Source: Flavobacteriia bacterium (GTDB taxonomy: Bacteria; Bacteroidota; Bacteroidia; Flavobacteriales_D; Crocinitomicaceae). From it: a stretch of DNA of 64,000 bases. A program made the position numbers and the translations under genes. This document shows, piece after piece, positions 35,314 through 44,223 of the stretch (its first letter is position 1; each line of letters opens with the position of its first letter). The DNA is taken from positions 1 through 64,000 of the forward strand of contig CANFUT010000022.1 of NCBI GenBank assembly GCA_947450325.1, in the 5' to 3' direction. A model generated the notes under the pieces. It was not told the DNA's origin. It did no database searches and saw nothing but the letters and a program-made list of their open reading frames with translations.

Positions 35314-36177
35314 CTACCAAACTGGACAATCATCACAATTGTTGGTTGGCTTCAAATAAACGAAAAATCCAGCAACAATGTGACCCATTGCAAAACCATA
35401 TTTTTGTGTTGCGTAAGCTGTTAAATCATTTGGTCTTGTATGAACCCTTACTTGATGCATAAATCCACCACTTCCTTCTGCTTGCAAAAAGACATGATTG
35501 AAAAATTCGAATCGCAATCCTGCGTGTGCTGAAACTGAATAACCAGACATAGAAATAGTCACCATATCCTTTTGCTGACCAAAATTGAAATCATTGAATG
35601 ACAAAATACCTCCAGCTCCTACACCAAAATTGGTTGAAACTGCAAATCTTCTGTTTTTAGTTCTATATAGCATATCAGAACGAGTCAAATCAAAATGCAA
35701 ATAATTTAAACCGTTCGAATTTTCATAGTGAAAATTCTCCCTATTCGTTGTAACTGGCACATTGTTGTAAGTTCCAGACCAAATAGTATCAACTCCTGGA
35801 TTTATCTTTCCGTTCAACAACACTTTATTTCCATCATCAAAAATGTATTTCATGTGATCGTAACCAAATGAAAGTGCATAATGGTTTTTAAAATAATAAC
35901 CAATTCTAGCGTTAAACTGAGGAACTGTAATGTTTCCTAAATCAACATATTCTTTGAATTTATGACTCGGATTATCATGAGCTGTCGCATTTTTCAAGGT
36001 GAAATCATATCCACTGCCGATCAATCTTAAATTGCTTTTGGTATATGCCGAACGGTTGTAGCCCCAATAACCATATAAAGTTCCTTTTCCGTATGAAACT
36101 TTCTTGATTTTTTTCTTCGTTTGTGCTTGTAAATTCAAGGACAAACAAACCATAATTAACAAACAAATTTGCTTCAT
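35314..36177 (-). CDS. Secreted, probable outer-membrane beta-barrel protein
   Basis: The protein has 287 residues with a signal peptide ending LNLQAQ. After KKKIKKVSYGKGTLYGYWG come alternating strands, including FNARIGYYFKNHYALSFGYDH, AVSTNFGVGAGGIL and GYSVSAHAGLRFEFFNHVFLQAEG. It ends with two Cys (NCDDCPVW). The pattern fits an 8-12 strand barrel; no family is recognised. The last strand is followed by this short Cys tail rather than ending on an aromatic residue alone. It stands apart from the pseudouridine synthase gene by 16 nt and may share its transcript. Confidence 0.78.
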   Translation of the reverse strand: MKQICLLIMVCLSLNLQAQTKKKIKKVSYGKGTLYGYWGYNRSAYTKSNLRLIGSGYDFTLKNATAHDNPSHKFKEYVDLGNITVPQFNARIGYYFKNHYALSFGYDHMKYIFDDGNKVLLNGKINPGVDTIWSGTYNNVPVTTNRENFHYENSNGLNYLHFDLTRSDMLYRTKNRRFAVSTNFGVGAGGILSFNDFNFGQQKDMVTISMSGYSVSAHAGLRFEFFNHVFLQAEGSGGFMHQVRVHTRPNDLTAYATQKYGFAMGHIVAGFFVYLKPTNNCDDCPVW

Positions 36178-36193
36178 TCTTCTTACTTTTAAA

Positions 36194-37147
36194 TCAACTC
36201 ATTTTCAAAAATGACACTTCCTTTTCTGTCAAATGTCTATAAAATCCTCTAGGTAAATCCTTTTTAGTCAAACTGGCAAATTTAACTCTGTCCAACTTTA
36301 CAACTTCATATCCCAAAGATTCAAAAATTCTTCTTACAACGCGGTTTTTTCCAGAATGTAACTCAACTCCTATTTCACGTGAACCACCGTTTTCAATAAA
36401 TTCAACGTGATCACATTTGATGATTCCGTCCTCAAGCGTAATACCAGCTTTCATTTTTTCTACATCCTCTAAAGTAACAGCTTTGTTGGCTTCTACATGG
36501 TAGATTTTTGATGCTTTGTATTTTGGGTGCGTCAATTTTTTAGCTAAATCGCCATCGTTTGTAAACAACAAAAGTCCTGTAGTTTCTCTATCCAATCTTC
36601 CAACAGGATAAATTCGCTCTTTACAAGCTTTTTTCACCAGTGACATTACCGTCTTTCTTCCCAATGGATCATCCATCGTGGTGATAAAATCTTTTGGCTT
36701 GTTTAATAAAACGTATCTTTTTGTTTCAGCATTGATTGTTTGACCATCATATTTTACAACATCACCAGGTTTGATTTTGTAACCCAATTCTAAAATAATT
36801 TGATCATTGACGCTAACAACTCCTGTTTGAATCAAAACATCTGCCTCTCTTCTAGAAGCAACTCCTGCATTGGACAAAAATTTGTTTAATCGAATGGCAT
36901 CTTCATTGAAAGAAGGCATTGGATCGCCCACTTTTTCTTTATCCTTGAAAGGAACATATTTTTTTCCTTTACCAGCAAATCCTTTTTTGGTGTCAATTTG
37001 TTTCTTTTGAAAACTTGACATTGTCGGAGTTTTGGATTTAAATCCAGTTTTTTTTGAATCTTTAGGTTTTAAAGTAGTCTCTTGTTCTTTCGAACTTTCT
37101 TTCTTTTTTGATTCTTGTCGGCCTCGGCCTTTTTCATTTGTGTTCAT
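36194..37147 (-). CDS. RluB/RsuA-family rRNA pseudouridine synthase
   Basis: The enzyme isomerises a uridine of rRNA (by family 23S U2605 or 16S U516). The 317-residue protein has a lysine-rich disordered N-terminal extension of about 80 residues, an S4 RNA-binding domain (about 84-145: IRLNKFLSNAGVASRREAD), and the catalytic domain with Asp in GRLDRETTGLLLFTNDG. The motif GKNRVVRRIFESLG follows. The charged N-terminal extension is common in Bacteroidota RluB. The start is uncertain: GTG 37165, ATG 37156 and ATG 37147 are all in frame; I chose the last. The exact target base cannot be read. Confidence 0.9.
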   Translation of the reverse strand: MNTNEKGRGRQESKKKESSKEQETTLKPKDSKKTGFKSKTPTMSSFQKKQIDTKKGFAGKGKKYVPFKDKEKVGDPMPSFNEDAIRLNKFLSNAGVASRREADVLIQTGVVSVNDQIILELGYKIKPGDVVKYDGQTINAETKRYVLLNKPKDFITTMDDPLGRKTVMSLVKKACKERIYPVGRLDRETTGLLLFTNDGDLAKKLTHPKYKASKIYHVEANKAVTLEDVEKMKAGITLEDGIIKCDHVEFIENGGSREIGVELHSGKNRVVRRIFESLGYEVVKLDRVKFASLTKKDLPRGFYRHLTEKEVSFLKMS

Positions 37148-37225
37148 CACGAGCATATTTTCCACAAAGGTAAGAAAATATATTGTTGGTATTATTTTTT
37201 CAAATACAACACAAGATGATATTAA

Positions 37226-37258
37226 TCAGGCAATCAAACGATAAAATTGATTGCCTGA
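37226..37258 (-). terminator. Hairpin downstream of the coiled-coil protein gene
   Basis: A 12-bp perfect stem TCAGGCAATCAA (37226-37237) with TTGATTGCCTGA (37247-37258) has a 9-nt loop. The T-tract on the minus strand is weak, so this is a probable but not strong terminator for the gene ending at 37271. Confidence 0.6.
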
Positions 37259-37270
37259 ATTTTAAACTAA

Positions 37271-37930
37271 TTATTTAATATTTTTCTTTTTTTCTATTTC
37301 TTTCACCTTTTGAGCCTGAGTCGAAATTTCTGTTTTTTTATTTGATTGATTCGTCATATTTTCTTCAATCTTTTTTTCTGCTTCACTGATTTTCTTTCTG
37401 TAATCATCAATAGAATTCAGCAAATTTTCTTTTTCCTTTTCCAAATCCTTTTGGTCTTTTTCAAAATTCTCAAGCTTCTTAGATTCTACTTTTAAGTCCT
37501 CTTCTACGCATTCTTTGGAGGTTTCCAACGCAAATTTTCTAATTACCTCTCGCATTTCATTGAATTGAGCACCATGTTGATTGCTGTTCATAAATGCTCC
37601 GCCCAAATCAATCGCAAAAGCTACTTTGATAACGTCTCCTGAAGTGATAATTTTAGCATAAGCATCAAACGGTTTATCGCCCATTACTTTCAATTTTGCT
37701 TGCATGGAAGTAAATTCTCCTTTTGAAGAATTGTATTTTCCATCCCAATCTTTCAGCTCACTTTTAAGCGCTTTTTCAACGACATCCAAATTTCCATAAG
37801 GGATATTGACCACAATACTATTTTTTGATCCGACACTAAAATTGTTGTTTTCCTCTGAAACCGATACGGTATTTTGCGCAAACAAAGCAAAACCAACCAA
37901 TGTAAATAAACTTGTAATTAAATGTTTCAT
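37271..37930 (-). CDS. Secreted protein with C-terminal coiled coil
   Basis: The protein has 219 residues with a signal peptide ending ALFAQ. Residues about 20-140 form a mixed domain (VVNIPYGNLDVVEKALKSEL, DWDGKYNSSKGEF). From about 142 to the end there is a lysine/glutamate-rich coiled coil (KKLENFEKDQKDLEKEKENL and onward). I recall similar Bacteroidota proteins with no assigned function. It is likely periplasmic. It is followed by a hairpin, and no operon partner is clear. Confidence 0.75.
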   Translation of the reverse strand: MKHLITSLFTLVGFALFAQNTVSVSEENNNFSVGSKNSIVVNIPYGNLDVVEKALKSELKDWDGKYNSSKGEFTSMQAKLKVMGDKPFDAYAKIITSGDVIKVAFAIDLGGAFMNSNQHGAQFNEMREVIRKFALETSKECVEEDLKVESKKLENFEKDQKDLEKEKENLLNSIDDYRKKISEAEKKIEENMTNQSNKKTEISTQAQKVKEIEKKKNIK

Positions 37931-38153
37931 AAATAAATTGTTAAAGAGAATAATGATTAAATCAAACCTGTCAATATTGTTTTCAGTTTACAACGTTTTT
38001 ACAATCTTAATAAATTCTATTCTCATTAGAATAAAGTTAATCAAAAATAATTCACACAAAAGTAAATTGTGCAAATTTGGCTTTCAGCTGTTTTTTTTCT
38101 ATTTCATCAGTTTTCCGCTTGTAAAGAGTGATAAATAATAATTAATTTAGCAC

Positions 38154-39272
38154 ATGCAATTCAAGGATGTTGTTGGTCAAGATGAATTAAAAGCTCACTT
38201 AATTCAAGAAGTAAATCAAGGAAAGATTAGCCATGCGCAAATGTTTCTTGGCAATGCTGGATATGGTGGTTTGCCTCTAGCAATGGCTTTTTTACAATAT
38301 TTATTCTGCGAAAACAAACAAGCAAAAGATAGTTGTGGCGAATGTAATTCTTGCAGGAAAGTAAATGAAATGCAACACCCAGACATTCACTTTTCATTTC
38401 CAGTTGTACAAGCAATCAATAAAAAAAGTGATTTTTTCCTTCCCGATTGGAGGGCTCAATTTGCTTCACAACCATATTTCAATTTGAATCAATGGACCAA
38501 TCGAATTGACGATAAAGGAAGAACTCCCATTATTTCAACAGAAGAGAGTCAGGAAATCATTAGAAAACTGAGCTTTAAATCTTTTGAAGGTGGTTATAAA
38601 GTGATGCTGATTTGGATGGCAGAGGAAATGAATTTGCAGTGTTCCAATAAATTGCTGAAAATTTTAGAAGAACCACCAGCTAAAACGTTGTTTATACTCA
38701 TTGCAGATTCACAGGAAAAATTATTACAAACCATCCTTTCTAGAACCCAATTATTAAAAGTTCCTAGGATTCATTTGGATGACTTGTCCAAATATTTACA
38801 GATTAAATACCAACAAGACGGCTCCACTGCAACAAGTATTGCTTCTCAAACAGAAGGAAATCTAATTGAAGCAATTGAAATGCTCAATTCAAATTTGGAA
38901 AAAAATATCAATCGAGATCTTTTTATTCAGTTGATGCGTGTTTGCTATAAAAAAGATGTCAATCCAATGCTTGATTGGGCGGAAGAAATTAGCGGAATTG
39001 GTAAAGAAAGACAAAAAACTTTTTTGAAATATGCACTTCACATGTTTCGACAAAGTTTATTGAGAAACTACACAGAAAACCAACTCACTAAGACGTCTGC
39101 GGAAGAAGAAGCATTTTTGAAAAACTTCTCAAAATTTATTACGGGAAATAATATCCATGGATTTATGGAAAACTTCAATGATGCAGTTTACCACATTGAT
39201 CGAAATGCCAATCCCAAAATACTATTTACAGAATTGTGCTTCAAAGTGATGCGATTCATTCATTTTGCGTGA
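38154..39272 (+). CDS. holB: DNA polymerase III delta' subunit
   Basis: The 372-residue protein is a clamp-loader subunit. It has the AAA+ start FKDVVGQDELKAHLIQ and a four-Cys zinc site (C52, C61, C64, C67 in CGECNSCRK). The Walker A loop is degenerate (GNAGYGGLP without GKT), as in delta', which does not hydrolyse ATP. The sensor region KLLKILEEPPAKTLFIL and the arginine-finger SRTQLL are present. It converges with pgk. Confidence 0.92.
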   Translation: MQFKDVVGQDELKAHLIQEVNQGKISHAQMFLGNAGYGGLPLAMAFLQYLFCENKQAKDSCGECNSCRKVNEMQHPDIHFSFPVVQAINKKSDFFLPDWRAQFASQPYFNLNQWTNRIDDKGRTPIISTEESQEIIRKLSFKSFEGGYKVMLIWMAEEMNLQCSNKLLKILEEPPAKTLFILIADSQEKLLQTILSRTQLLKVPRIHLDDLSKYLQIKYQQDGSTATSIASQTEGNLIEAIEMLNSNLEKNINRDLFIQLMRVCYKKDVNPMLDWAEEISGIGKERQKTFLKYALHMFRQSLLRNYTENQLTKTSAEEEAFLKNFSKFITGNNIHGFMENFNDAVYHIDRNANPKILFTELCFKVMRFIHFA

Positions 39273-39286
39273 TTCTACAAACAAAA

Positions 39287-39316
39287 AAAGGACTAAAGCA
39301 AAAACTCCAATCCTTT
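39287..39316 (-). terminator. Terminator of pgk
   Basis: In minus-strand RNA, AAAGGAUU pairs with AGUCCUUU (8 bp including a U-G wobble) and is followed by a run of seven U. It lies 24 nt past the pgk stop. Confidence 0.65.
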
Positions 39317-39339
39317 CAAAAATCTATTCAATAATTCGT

Positions 39340-40536
39340 TTATTTATCGTTGATCGCTTTGATTCCTGGTAATTCAATTCCTTCCAAATACTCTAACATA
39401 GCGCCTCCTCCAGTTGATACGTAACTTACTTTGTCAGCTAGATTGAATTTGTTAATTGCTGCAACAGAATCTCCTCCTCCAATCAATGAAAAAGCACCAT
39501 TTGCAGTTGCATCAACAATCGACATGGCTACATCTTTCGTTCCTTGTTGGAAATTATCCATTTCAAAAACACCCATTGGTCCGTTCCACAAAATCAATTT
39601 GGAATTCAAAATGATTTCTCTGCAAGCTTTGGACGTTTCAGAACCTGTATCAAGTCCCATCCAACCATCAGGAATTTCTCCGATTTTCACTTCCTTGCGA
39701 TTGGCATCATTGTCAAATTTATCTGCAATGATCGTATCTGTTGGAATGTATAAATTTACACCGTTTGCTTTGGCTTTTGCTATAATGTCTTTTGCCATAT
39801 CCAAGTAATTATCCTCAACCAATGAATTACCAACATTTCCACCTTGTGCTTTTACAAACGTATAAGCCATTCCTCCACCAACAATTAAATTGTCAACTTT
39901 ATCCAATAACTGTTGAATAATGGTGATTTTAGAAGAAACTTTAGCTCCACCAACAATGGCTGTTAATGGTTTTTCTGTGCTATTCAATACTTTATCTACT
40001 GCTTTAATTTCTCCTTCAAGCAAAAAGCCAAACATTTTGTCATTCGGGAAAAACTTGGCGATAACCGTTGTACTGGCATGCGCTCTGTGTGCAGTTCCGA
40101 ATGCATCGTTTACATAAACATCACCCAATTTAGACAATGATTCAGCAAAACTTTCAGTACCAGCAGTTTCTTGTTTGTAAAAACGTAAATTTTCCAACAA
40201 CAAAACTTCACCGGATTTTAAACCAGCACTTAAATTCTCAGCTTCTTCACCAATACAATCGCTTGCAAATTTCACTTCACGATGCAACAATTCACTTGTG
40301 TGTTTTACAATATGCTTCAAAGAAAACTTGTCTTCAAATCCTTCTTTTGGACGACCTAAATGCGATATTAAAACTACACATCCACCAGCGTCTAAAATGT
40401 GATTGATTGTAGGAAGCGCAGCGCGGATTCTTGTGTCATCAGTGATTTCCAAAGTTTCTTTATCCAAAGGAACATTGAAATCAACACGAATTAAAGCACG
40501 TTTTCCGTTAAAGTCATAAGAATGAATATCAGCCAT
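39340..40536 (-). CDS. pgk: Phosphoglycerate kinase
   Basis: The enzyme transfers phosphate between 1,3-bisphosphoglycerate and ADP in glycolysis. The 398-residue protein has normal length. Signatures are the N-terminal [48 protein letters not shown], and the C-terminal nucleotide loop [14 protein letters not shown] use ATG 40536 (MADIHSYDF); the longer frame from 40596 adds residues foreign to the family. It has its own terminator and a candidate promoter. Confidence 0.97.
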   Translation of the reverse strand: MADIHSYDFNGKRALIRVDFNVPLDKETLEITDDTRIRAALPTINHILDAGGCVVLISHLGRPKEGFEDKFSLKHIVKHTSELLHREVKFASDCIGEEAENLSAGLKSGEVLLLENLRFYKQETAGTESFAESLSKLGDVYVNDAFGTAHRAHASTTVIAKFFPNDKMFGFLLEGEIKAVDKVLNSTEKPLTAIVGGAKVSSKITIIQQLLDKVDNLIVGGGMAYTFVKAQGGNVGNSLVEDNYLDMAKDIIAKAKANGVNLYIPTDTIIADKFDNDANRKEVKIGEIPDGWMGLDTGSETSKACREIILNSKLILWNGPMGVFEMDNFQQGTKDVAMSIVDATANGAFSLIGGGDSVAAINKFNLADKVSYVSTGGGAMLEYLEGIELPGIKAINDK

Positions 40537-40561
40537 TTCTGTAAATTTAAATTTATGCGAA

Positions 40562-40596
40562 CAAAAGTAGCAAAAATCTACAGATTTAAGGGCCAA
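40562..40596 (-). promoter_or_regulatory. Candidate pgk promoter
   Basis: The minus strand has TACTTTTG (40569-40562), a TAnnTTTG match about 25 nt before the ATG. The nearest TTG (40596-40594) is at a spacer of 24 nt, longer than usual, so the -33 part is doubtful. Confidence 0.4.
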
Positions 40597-40646
40597 CGAG
40601 AGCGATTTAAATCTTATTAGAAATTAAAAAACAAAGATTTAAATAA

Positions 40647-41047
40647 TTAATTATCAAGTAAATCTTGGCTAGAAATTTTTTCCGAATCGATGTACTTCGC
40701 ATCGCCAAAAGCCAAAATTGGAAAGAAAATATACGGCAAAAAGATTATTCCAACAGTGAATCCATCTGATTTTCCGAAGTTTTTAACTAATCCGTTGATA
40801 ATCATAATCATGAAAACAAAATTTGCCAAAGGAACAAACATCATCCCAAACTACCAAGTTGGTTTTTTTGCGATTTCAACCATGACGTAATAATTGTAAA
40901 ATGGAACTATCGCTGCCCAACCAGGTTGATTGGCTTTGACGAAAATTTTCCACATGGAAACACTCAACAATGCAATAACGCCAATCTACAATAGAAAGAA
41001 AATGATAAAAAAGTAATCAAGGAACCTGAAGGAGAAACCATTTCCAT
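40647..41047 (-). pseudogene. Broken DUF5684-like membrane protein gene
   Basis: On the minus strand a single membrane-protein reading frame can be followed across two TAG stops. Upstream of the first stop the frame reads LDYFFIIFFLL, then TAG (40988-40986), then IGVIALLSVSMWKIFVKANQ and PGWAAIVPFYNYYVMVEIA. It continues KKPTW, TAG (40853-40851), then FGMMFVPLANFVFMIMIING and ends DLLDN. The WKIFxKAxxPGWAAIVPFYNxYVM and FGDAKY motifs fit the DUF5684 family. At the second site TGG is expected (KPTWW), so one base change explains TAG. The probable ATG at 41047 is in another frame, so a frameshift near 41010-41020 (a run of T) is also needed. The 65-codon piece after the last stop is not a separate gene. 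Confidence 0.75.
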
Positions 41048-41048
41048 A

Positions 41049-41768
41049 TTATTTTATGAATCGATATTTCAAAATACACCAAATGGCTCTAAATCCATCT
41101 TTCCAGCCAATTTTCTTGCCTTCTTCGTAGGTGCGACCGTAATAAGAAATTCCAACTTCATAAATTCTAATTTTTGGCACTCGGGCTAATTTTGCGGTGA
41201 TTTCTGGTTCAATACCAAATCGATTTTCTTTGATTTCAATATTTTTTGCAATGGATGTGCGAATCAACTTGTAGCATGTTTCCATGTCAGTCAAATTCAA
41301 ATTCGTCATCATATTTGATAACCTTGTCAGAAATTTATTACCGATTGAATGCCAGAAAAACAAGATTCTATGCGGATGATGGCCAACAAAACGTGAACCA
41401 TAAACAACATCGGCATTATCCATGAAGACTGGTTTCAACAACAAATTATATTCTTGCGGATCATATTCTAAATCAGCGTCTTGAACAATCATATAATCAC
41501 CTGAACACTCTTTGATTGCACGATTGATTGCTGCTCCTTTTCCTTGATTATGGGTTTGTGAAAACAATCGAATATCCATTTCAGCATTTTGTGAAATATA
41601 CTCTTCTACTTTTTCAATTGTCTTGTCTTTAGAACAATCATTTACAATCACGATTTCCTTCACAATTCCGTTTGGCAATTCAACTTCTTTGACACGTTCT
41701 AAAATCAATTGAATCGTATTTTCCTCGTTATATGCAGGAATAAGAATAGACAATTTGTGGATACTCAT
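41049..41768 (-). CDS. GT2 glycosyltransferase, polyprenyl-phosphate-sugar synthase type (second copy)
   Basis: The protein has 239 residues. It has HKLSILIPAYNEENTI, IVIVNDCSKD, QGKGAAINRAIKECSGD and the metal-binding DADLEYD of DPM1-like GT2 enzymes. It shares ENRFGIEPEITAKLAR and GKKIGWKDGFRAIWC with the gene at 1104-1865, so the two are paralogues. It lies 51 nt downstream of a GT-C gene in a five-gene minus-strand run and ends just before a pseudogene. Substrate sugar and lipid are not readable. Start ATG 41768 is chosen; the longer frame from 41789 adds MNILNYK, which the paralogue lacks. Confidence 0.88.
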   Translation of the reverse strand: MSIHKLSILIPAYNEENTIQLILERVKEVELPNGIVKEIVIVNDCSKDKTIEKVEEYISQNAEMDIRLFSQTHNQGKGAAINRAIKECSGDYMIVQDADLEYDPQEYNLLLKPVFMDNADVVYGSRFVGHHPHRILFFWHSIGNKFLTRLSNMMTNLNLTDMETCYKLIRTSIAKNIEIKENRFGIEPEITAKLARVPKIRIYEVGISYYGRTYEEGKKIGWKDGFRAIWCILKYRFIK

Positions 41769-41819
41769 TTTATAATTTAAAATATTCAAATCGGTGAAAA
41801 AGTTTTCTGAAAGCAGAAA

Positions 41820-43547
41820 TCAGTCAGTAAAGAAACGAATTTTCATTGAATCTATTGTCAATGTTTCCTTTTTCGTCAAAATTACAAACACACATTTTAT
41901 CTTTTTAGGAAATCCTTTATCAATGTAAAAACGATAATCAGCTAATTTTTTGTTCCTTTTTTCATCAATAACATGCAATAAAGTTGTGTAATGATTGAAT
42001 AAAAGCGAATCTTTATCATTTAATATTCGAATTTCTAAAGATTCACCAAGGTCCTTTGTATGCGCATTAAATAATATTTGCCCACCATGAATCAAAGTGT
42101 CTTTTGGCAAATCTAAATTTAAAGTATCCAAAATATACCAGGTATCTTTTGACATCACCTTAAAATTTGTCCATCTAGATTGTTTCGCACAGGTTATAAA
42201 TTCTATGTTTTCTTTTGAAAGATAGTTTATATATTTTGAATCTGTTTTCAAGAAAACTTTCCAATAAGATTCTTTGTCCATGTGATCTATTCTCAAAATC
42301 CCTTTTTGAAATTGATATGTTTGCGTAATCATCACAACTGCGAAAACGGGTATGCTCAAAAGAATGGATAATTTCAATAAGTTAAGTTTCGAAGCTAAAA
42401 TGGGAGCGACAAAAACCAAAAATAAAGGATAAAAATCGATCATTGGTCTGGAACCTATGCTTCCACCGTAACTCCAAATCCACCAGCTTGAAAAAACATA
42501 AATAAATAAAGAAAATGCCACGATTATATAAGTCAATCTTTGATTTAACTTTAAATATATGTGTCCAATAATTCCAACAACAAAAACGATAAAAAACCAA
42601 GGTGCCCACAAGAAAAAACCCTTTCTGTAGCTAAAAAGAAAGTCAAAAAAATGTGGCTCTGTCCAATTGAATGTTTCTTCACCATATGCATAATGAATCC
42701 ATTTTCCCGTTTGAGAATACCAAACCAAACATTGAATTTGTAAAAATAAAATGACAATTATAACTGCAAAAATAGTTGTTTTTAAATGATTTAAATATAA
42801 GCTTTTAAGAGACGAAATTAAGCAACTAAAATTTTCAGCTAAAATAGGAATAAAAATCAAAATTAATCCATTGACAGGACGAACTAAAAATATCATTCCG
42901 AGAAAAATAATCGCCCAGAAAAGTGATCTACTTTTGTCTTCGAGAAAATAATTTCTTGTGAAAAACAAAAATCCAGCAACCAGAAAAAATGAATAAACAT
43001 GACTGTATGCCGCATCCCAATGCATGTAATCAAGCATCGATGTACAAAAAACAACACCAAATTGAGCAACTAAAATCCAAGTTCGATTGACCTGATATGA
43101 TCTTAACAGCAAACGAATGAAAACAAGTCCAAAAAAAGTATAAAAAAGCGCAGCTAAGAAAATGCTTATTTGATACGGAGTTGAAAATCCATCAGCTGCA
43201 TAATGAATTGAATTGCTTGCCCATAAATGCCCGATTGCAAAAAATGGAGCTTGTAATACAGCCGTTCCAATGAAATATTTATCATAACGTTGACCATTTT
43301 CCAATCTTGGATAAAAGTCACGCGTGATCATCTCATCGTCGTAAAAATCGGTTTGTAAAGTGTCTAAATAATTGAAATGTAAATCTTTGTAAATAAAAGT
43401 AGCTGGAAGAAACTCATAGTAACCACGACCATCCGCTTCTATCAAATTGTTACGTGTTGACAAATAACTTTTCGATACAAATAAGAAAAAAAGTATCAGA
43501 ATGATTTCACCAAAGTAACTGCGAATTAGCCGAAAAATACTGCCCAC
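41820..43547 (-). CDS. Polytopic GT-C type membrane glycosyltransferase (second copy)
   Basis: The protein has 575 residues, about 11-12 hydrophobic segments (residues 12-415) and a C-terminal soluble domain of about 160 residues. The first loop has EADGRGYYEFLPATF, matching SSDGSGYYAYLPALF in the 584-residue protein at 2223-3977; both also share a SSWW.W.Y segment near residue 350-360. It probably transfers a sugar from the lipid carrier made by the GT2 gene directly downstream. The start codon is GTG (43547); no in-frame ATG lies near. It follows scoB by 13 nt, which suggests co-transcription with CoA-transferase genes. Confidence 0.75.
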   Translation of the reverse strand: MGSIFRLIRSYFGEIILILFFLFVSKSYLSTRNNLIEADGRGYYEFLPATFIYKDLHFNYLDTLQTDFYDDEMITRDFYPRLENGQRYDKYFIGTAVLQAPFFAIGHLWASNSIHYAADGFSTPYQISIFLAALFYTFFGLVFIRLLLRSYQVNRTWILVAQFGVVFCTSMLDYMHWDAAYSHVYSFFLVAGFLFFTRNYFLEDKSRSLFWAIIFLGMIFLVRPVNGLILIFIPILAENFSCLISSLKSLYLNHLKTTIFAVIIVILFLQIQCLVWYSQTGKWIHYAYGEETFNWTEPHFFDFLFSYRKGFFLWAPWFFIVFVVGIIGHIYLKLNQRLTYIIVAFSLFIYVFSSWWIWSYGGSIGSRPMIDFYPLFLVFVAPILASKLNLLKLSILLSIPVFAVVMITQTYQFQKGILRIDHMDKESYWKVFLKTDSKYINYLSKENIEFITCAKQSRWTNFKVMSKDTWYILDTLNLDLPKDTLIHGGQILFNAHTKDLGESLEIRILNDKDSLLFNHYTTLLHVIDEKRNKKLADYRFYIDKGFPKKIKCVFVILTKKETLTIDSMKIRFFTD

Positions 43548-43560
43548 ACTACCTTAATTC

Positions 43561-44220
43561 TTATGCCAGATTCATTTCCGGTACAACATCTGGTACAACC
43601 AAATCACCTTCAGTTTTTGAAATAATCTCTTCAACGGAAACACCTGGTGCTCTTTCAATTAAATGAAATTTCCCGTCTTTTATTTCCATTACCGCCAATT
43701 CAGTAACTACTTTTTTAACGCAACCAACACCTGTAAGAGGCAAGGTGCATGCTTTTAAGATTTTCGATTCACCTGCTTTATTGCTGTGCATCATGGCAAC
43801 AATGATATTCTCTGCAGACGCAACCAAATCCATTGCTCCACCCATTCCTTTCACCATTTTTCCTGGAATTTTCCAGTTGGCAATGTCTCCATTTTGTGAA
43901 ACTTCCATGGCACCCAACACGGTTAATTGAACATGTTGTCCTCGAATCATGGCAAAAGACATGGCAGAATCAAAAAATGAAGCGCCTTCTCTTGCTGTAA
44001 TTGTTTGTTTTCCAGCGTTGATTAAATCTGCATCTTCCTCACCTTCAAAGGGAAAAGGCCCCATACCAAGTACGCCATTTTCAGATTGAAATTCAACTTC
44101 AATTCCTTCAGGTATATAGTTGGCAACCAACGTTGGGATACCAATTCCCAAATTAACATACCATCCGTCTATCAATTCTTGAGCGATTCGTTTTGCGATT
44201 CCAATTTTATCTAAAGCCAT
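43561..44220 (-). CDS. scoB: 3-oxoacid CoA-transferase subunit B
   Basis: The 219-residue protein forms with ScoA a family I CoA-transferase, which activates acetoacetate with succinyl-CoA. The family motif with the catalytic Glu is ENGVLGMGPFP (E in SENG). Also present are NLGIGIPTLVANYIP and the late LTGVGCVKKVVTELAVM. The length is normal for the beta subunit. In most genomes scoB follows scoA directly. Here a 598-residue membrane-protein gene lies between them, with gaps of only 10 and 3 nt, so all three appear to be one operon. Confidence 0.94.
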   Translation of the reverse strand: MALDKIGIAKRIAQELIDGWYVNLGIGIPTLVANYIPEGIEVEFQSENGVLGMGPFPFEGEEDADLINAGKQTITAREGASFFDSAMSFAMIRGQHVQLTVLGAMEVSQNGDIANWKIPGKMVKGMGGAMDLVASAENIIVAMMHSNKAGESKILKACTLPLTGVGCVKKVVTELAVMEIKDGKFHLIERAPGVSVEEIISKTEGDLVVPDVVPEMNLA

Positions 44221-44223
44221 TTT

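Noticed and set aside
40647-40844. A 65-codon frame on the minus strand that looks like a small membrane protein
   Set aside because: It is the last part of the broken DUF5684-like gene. The homologous frame continues upstream across a TAG, so I do not count it as a separate small gene.
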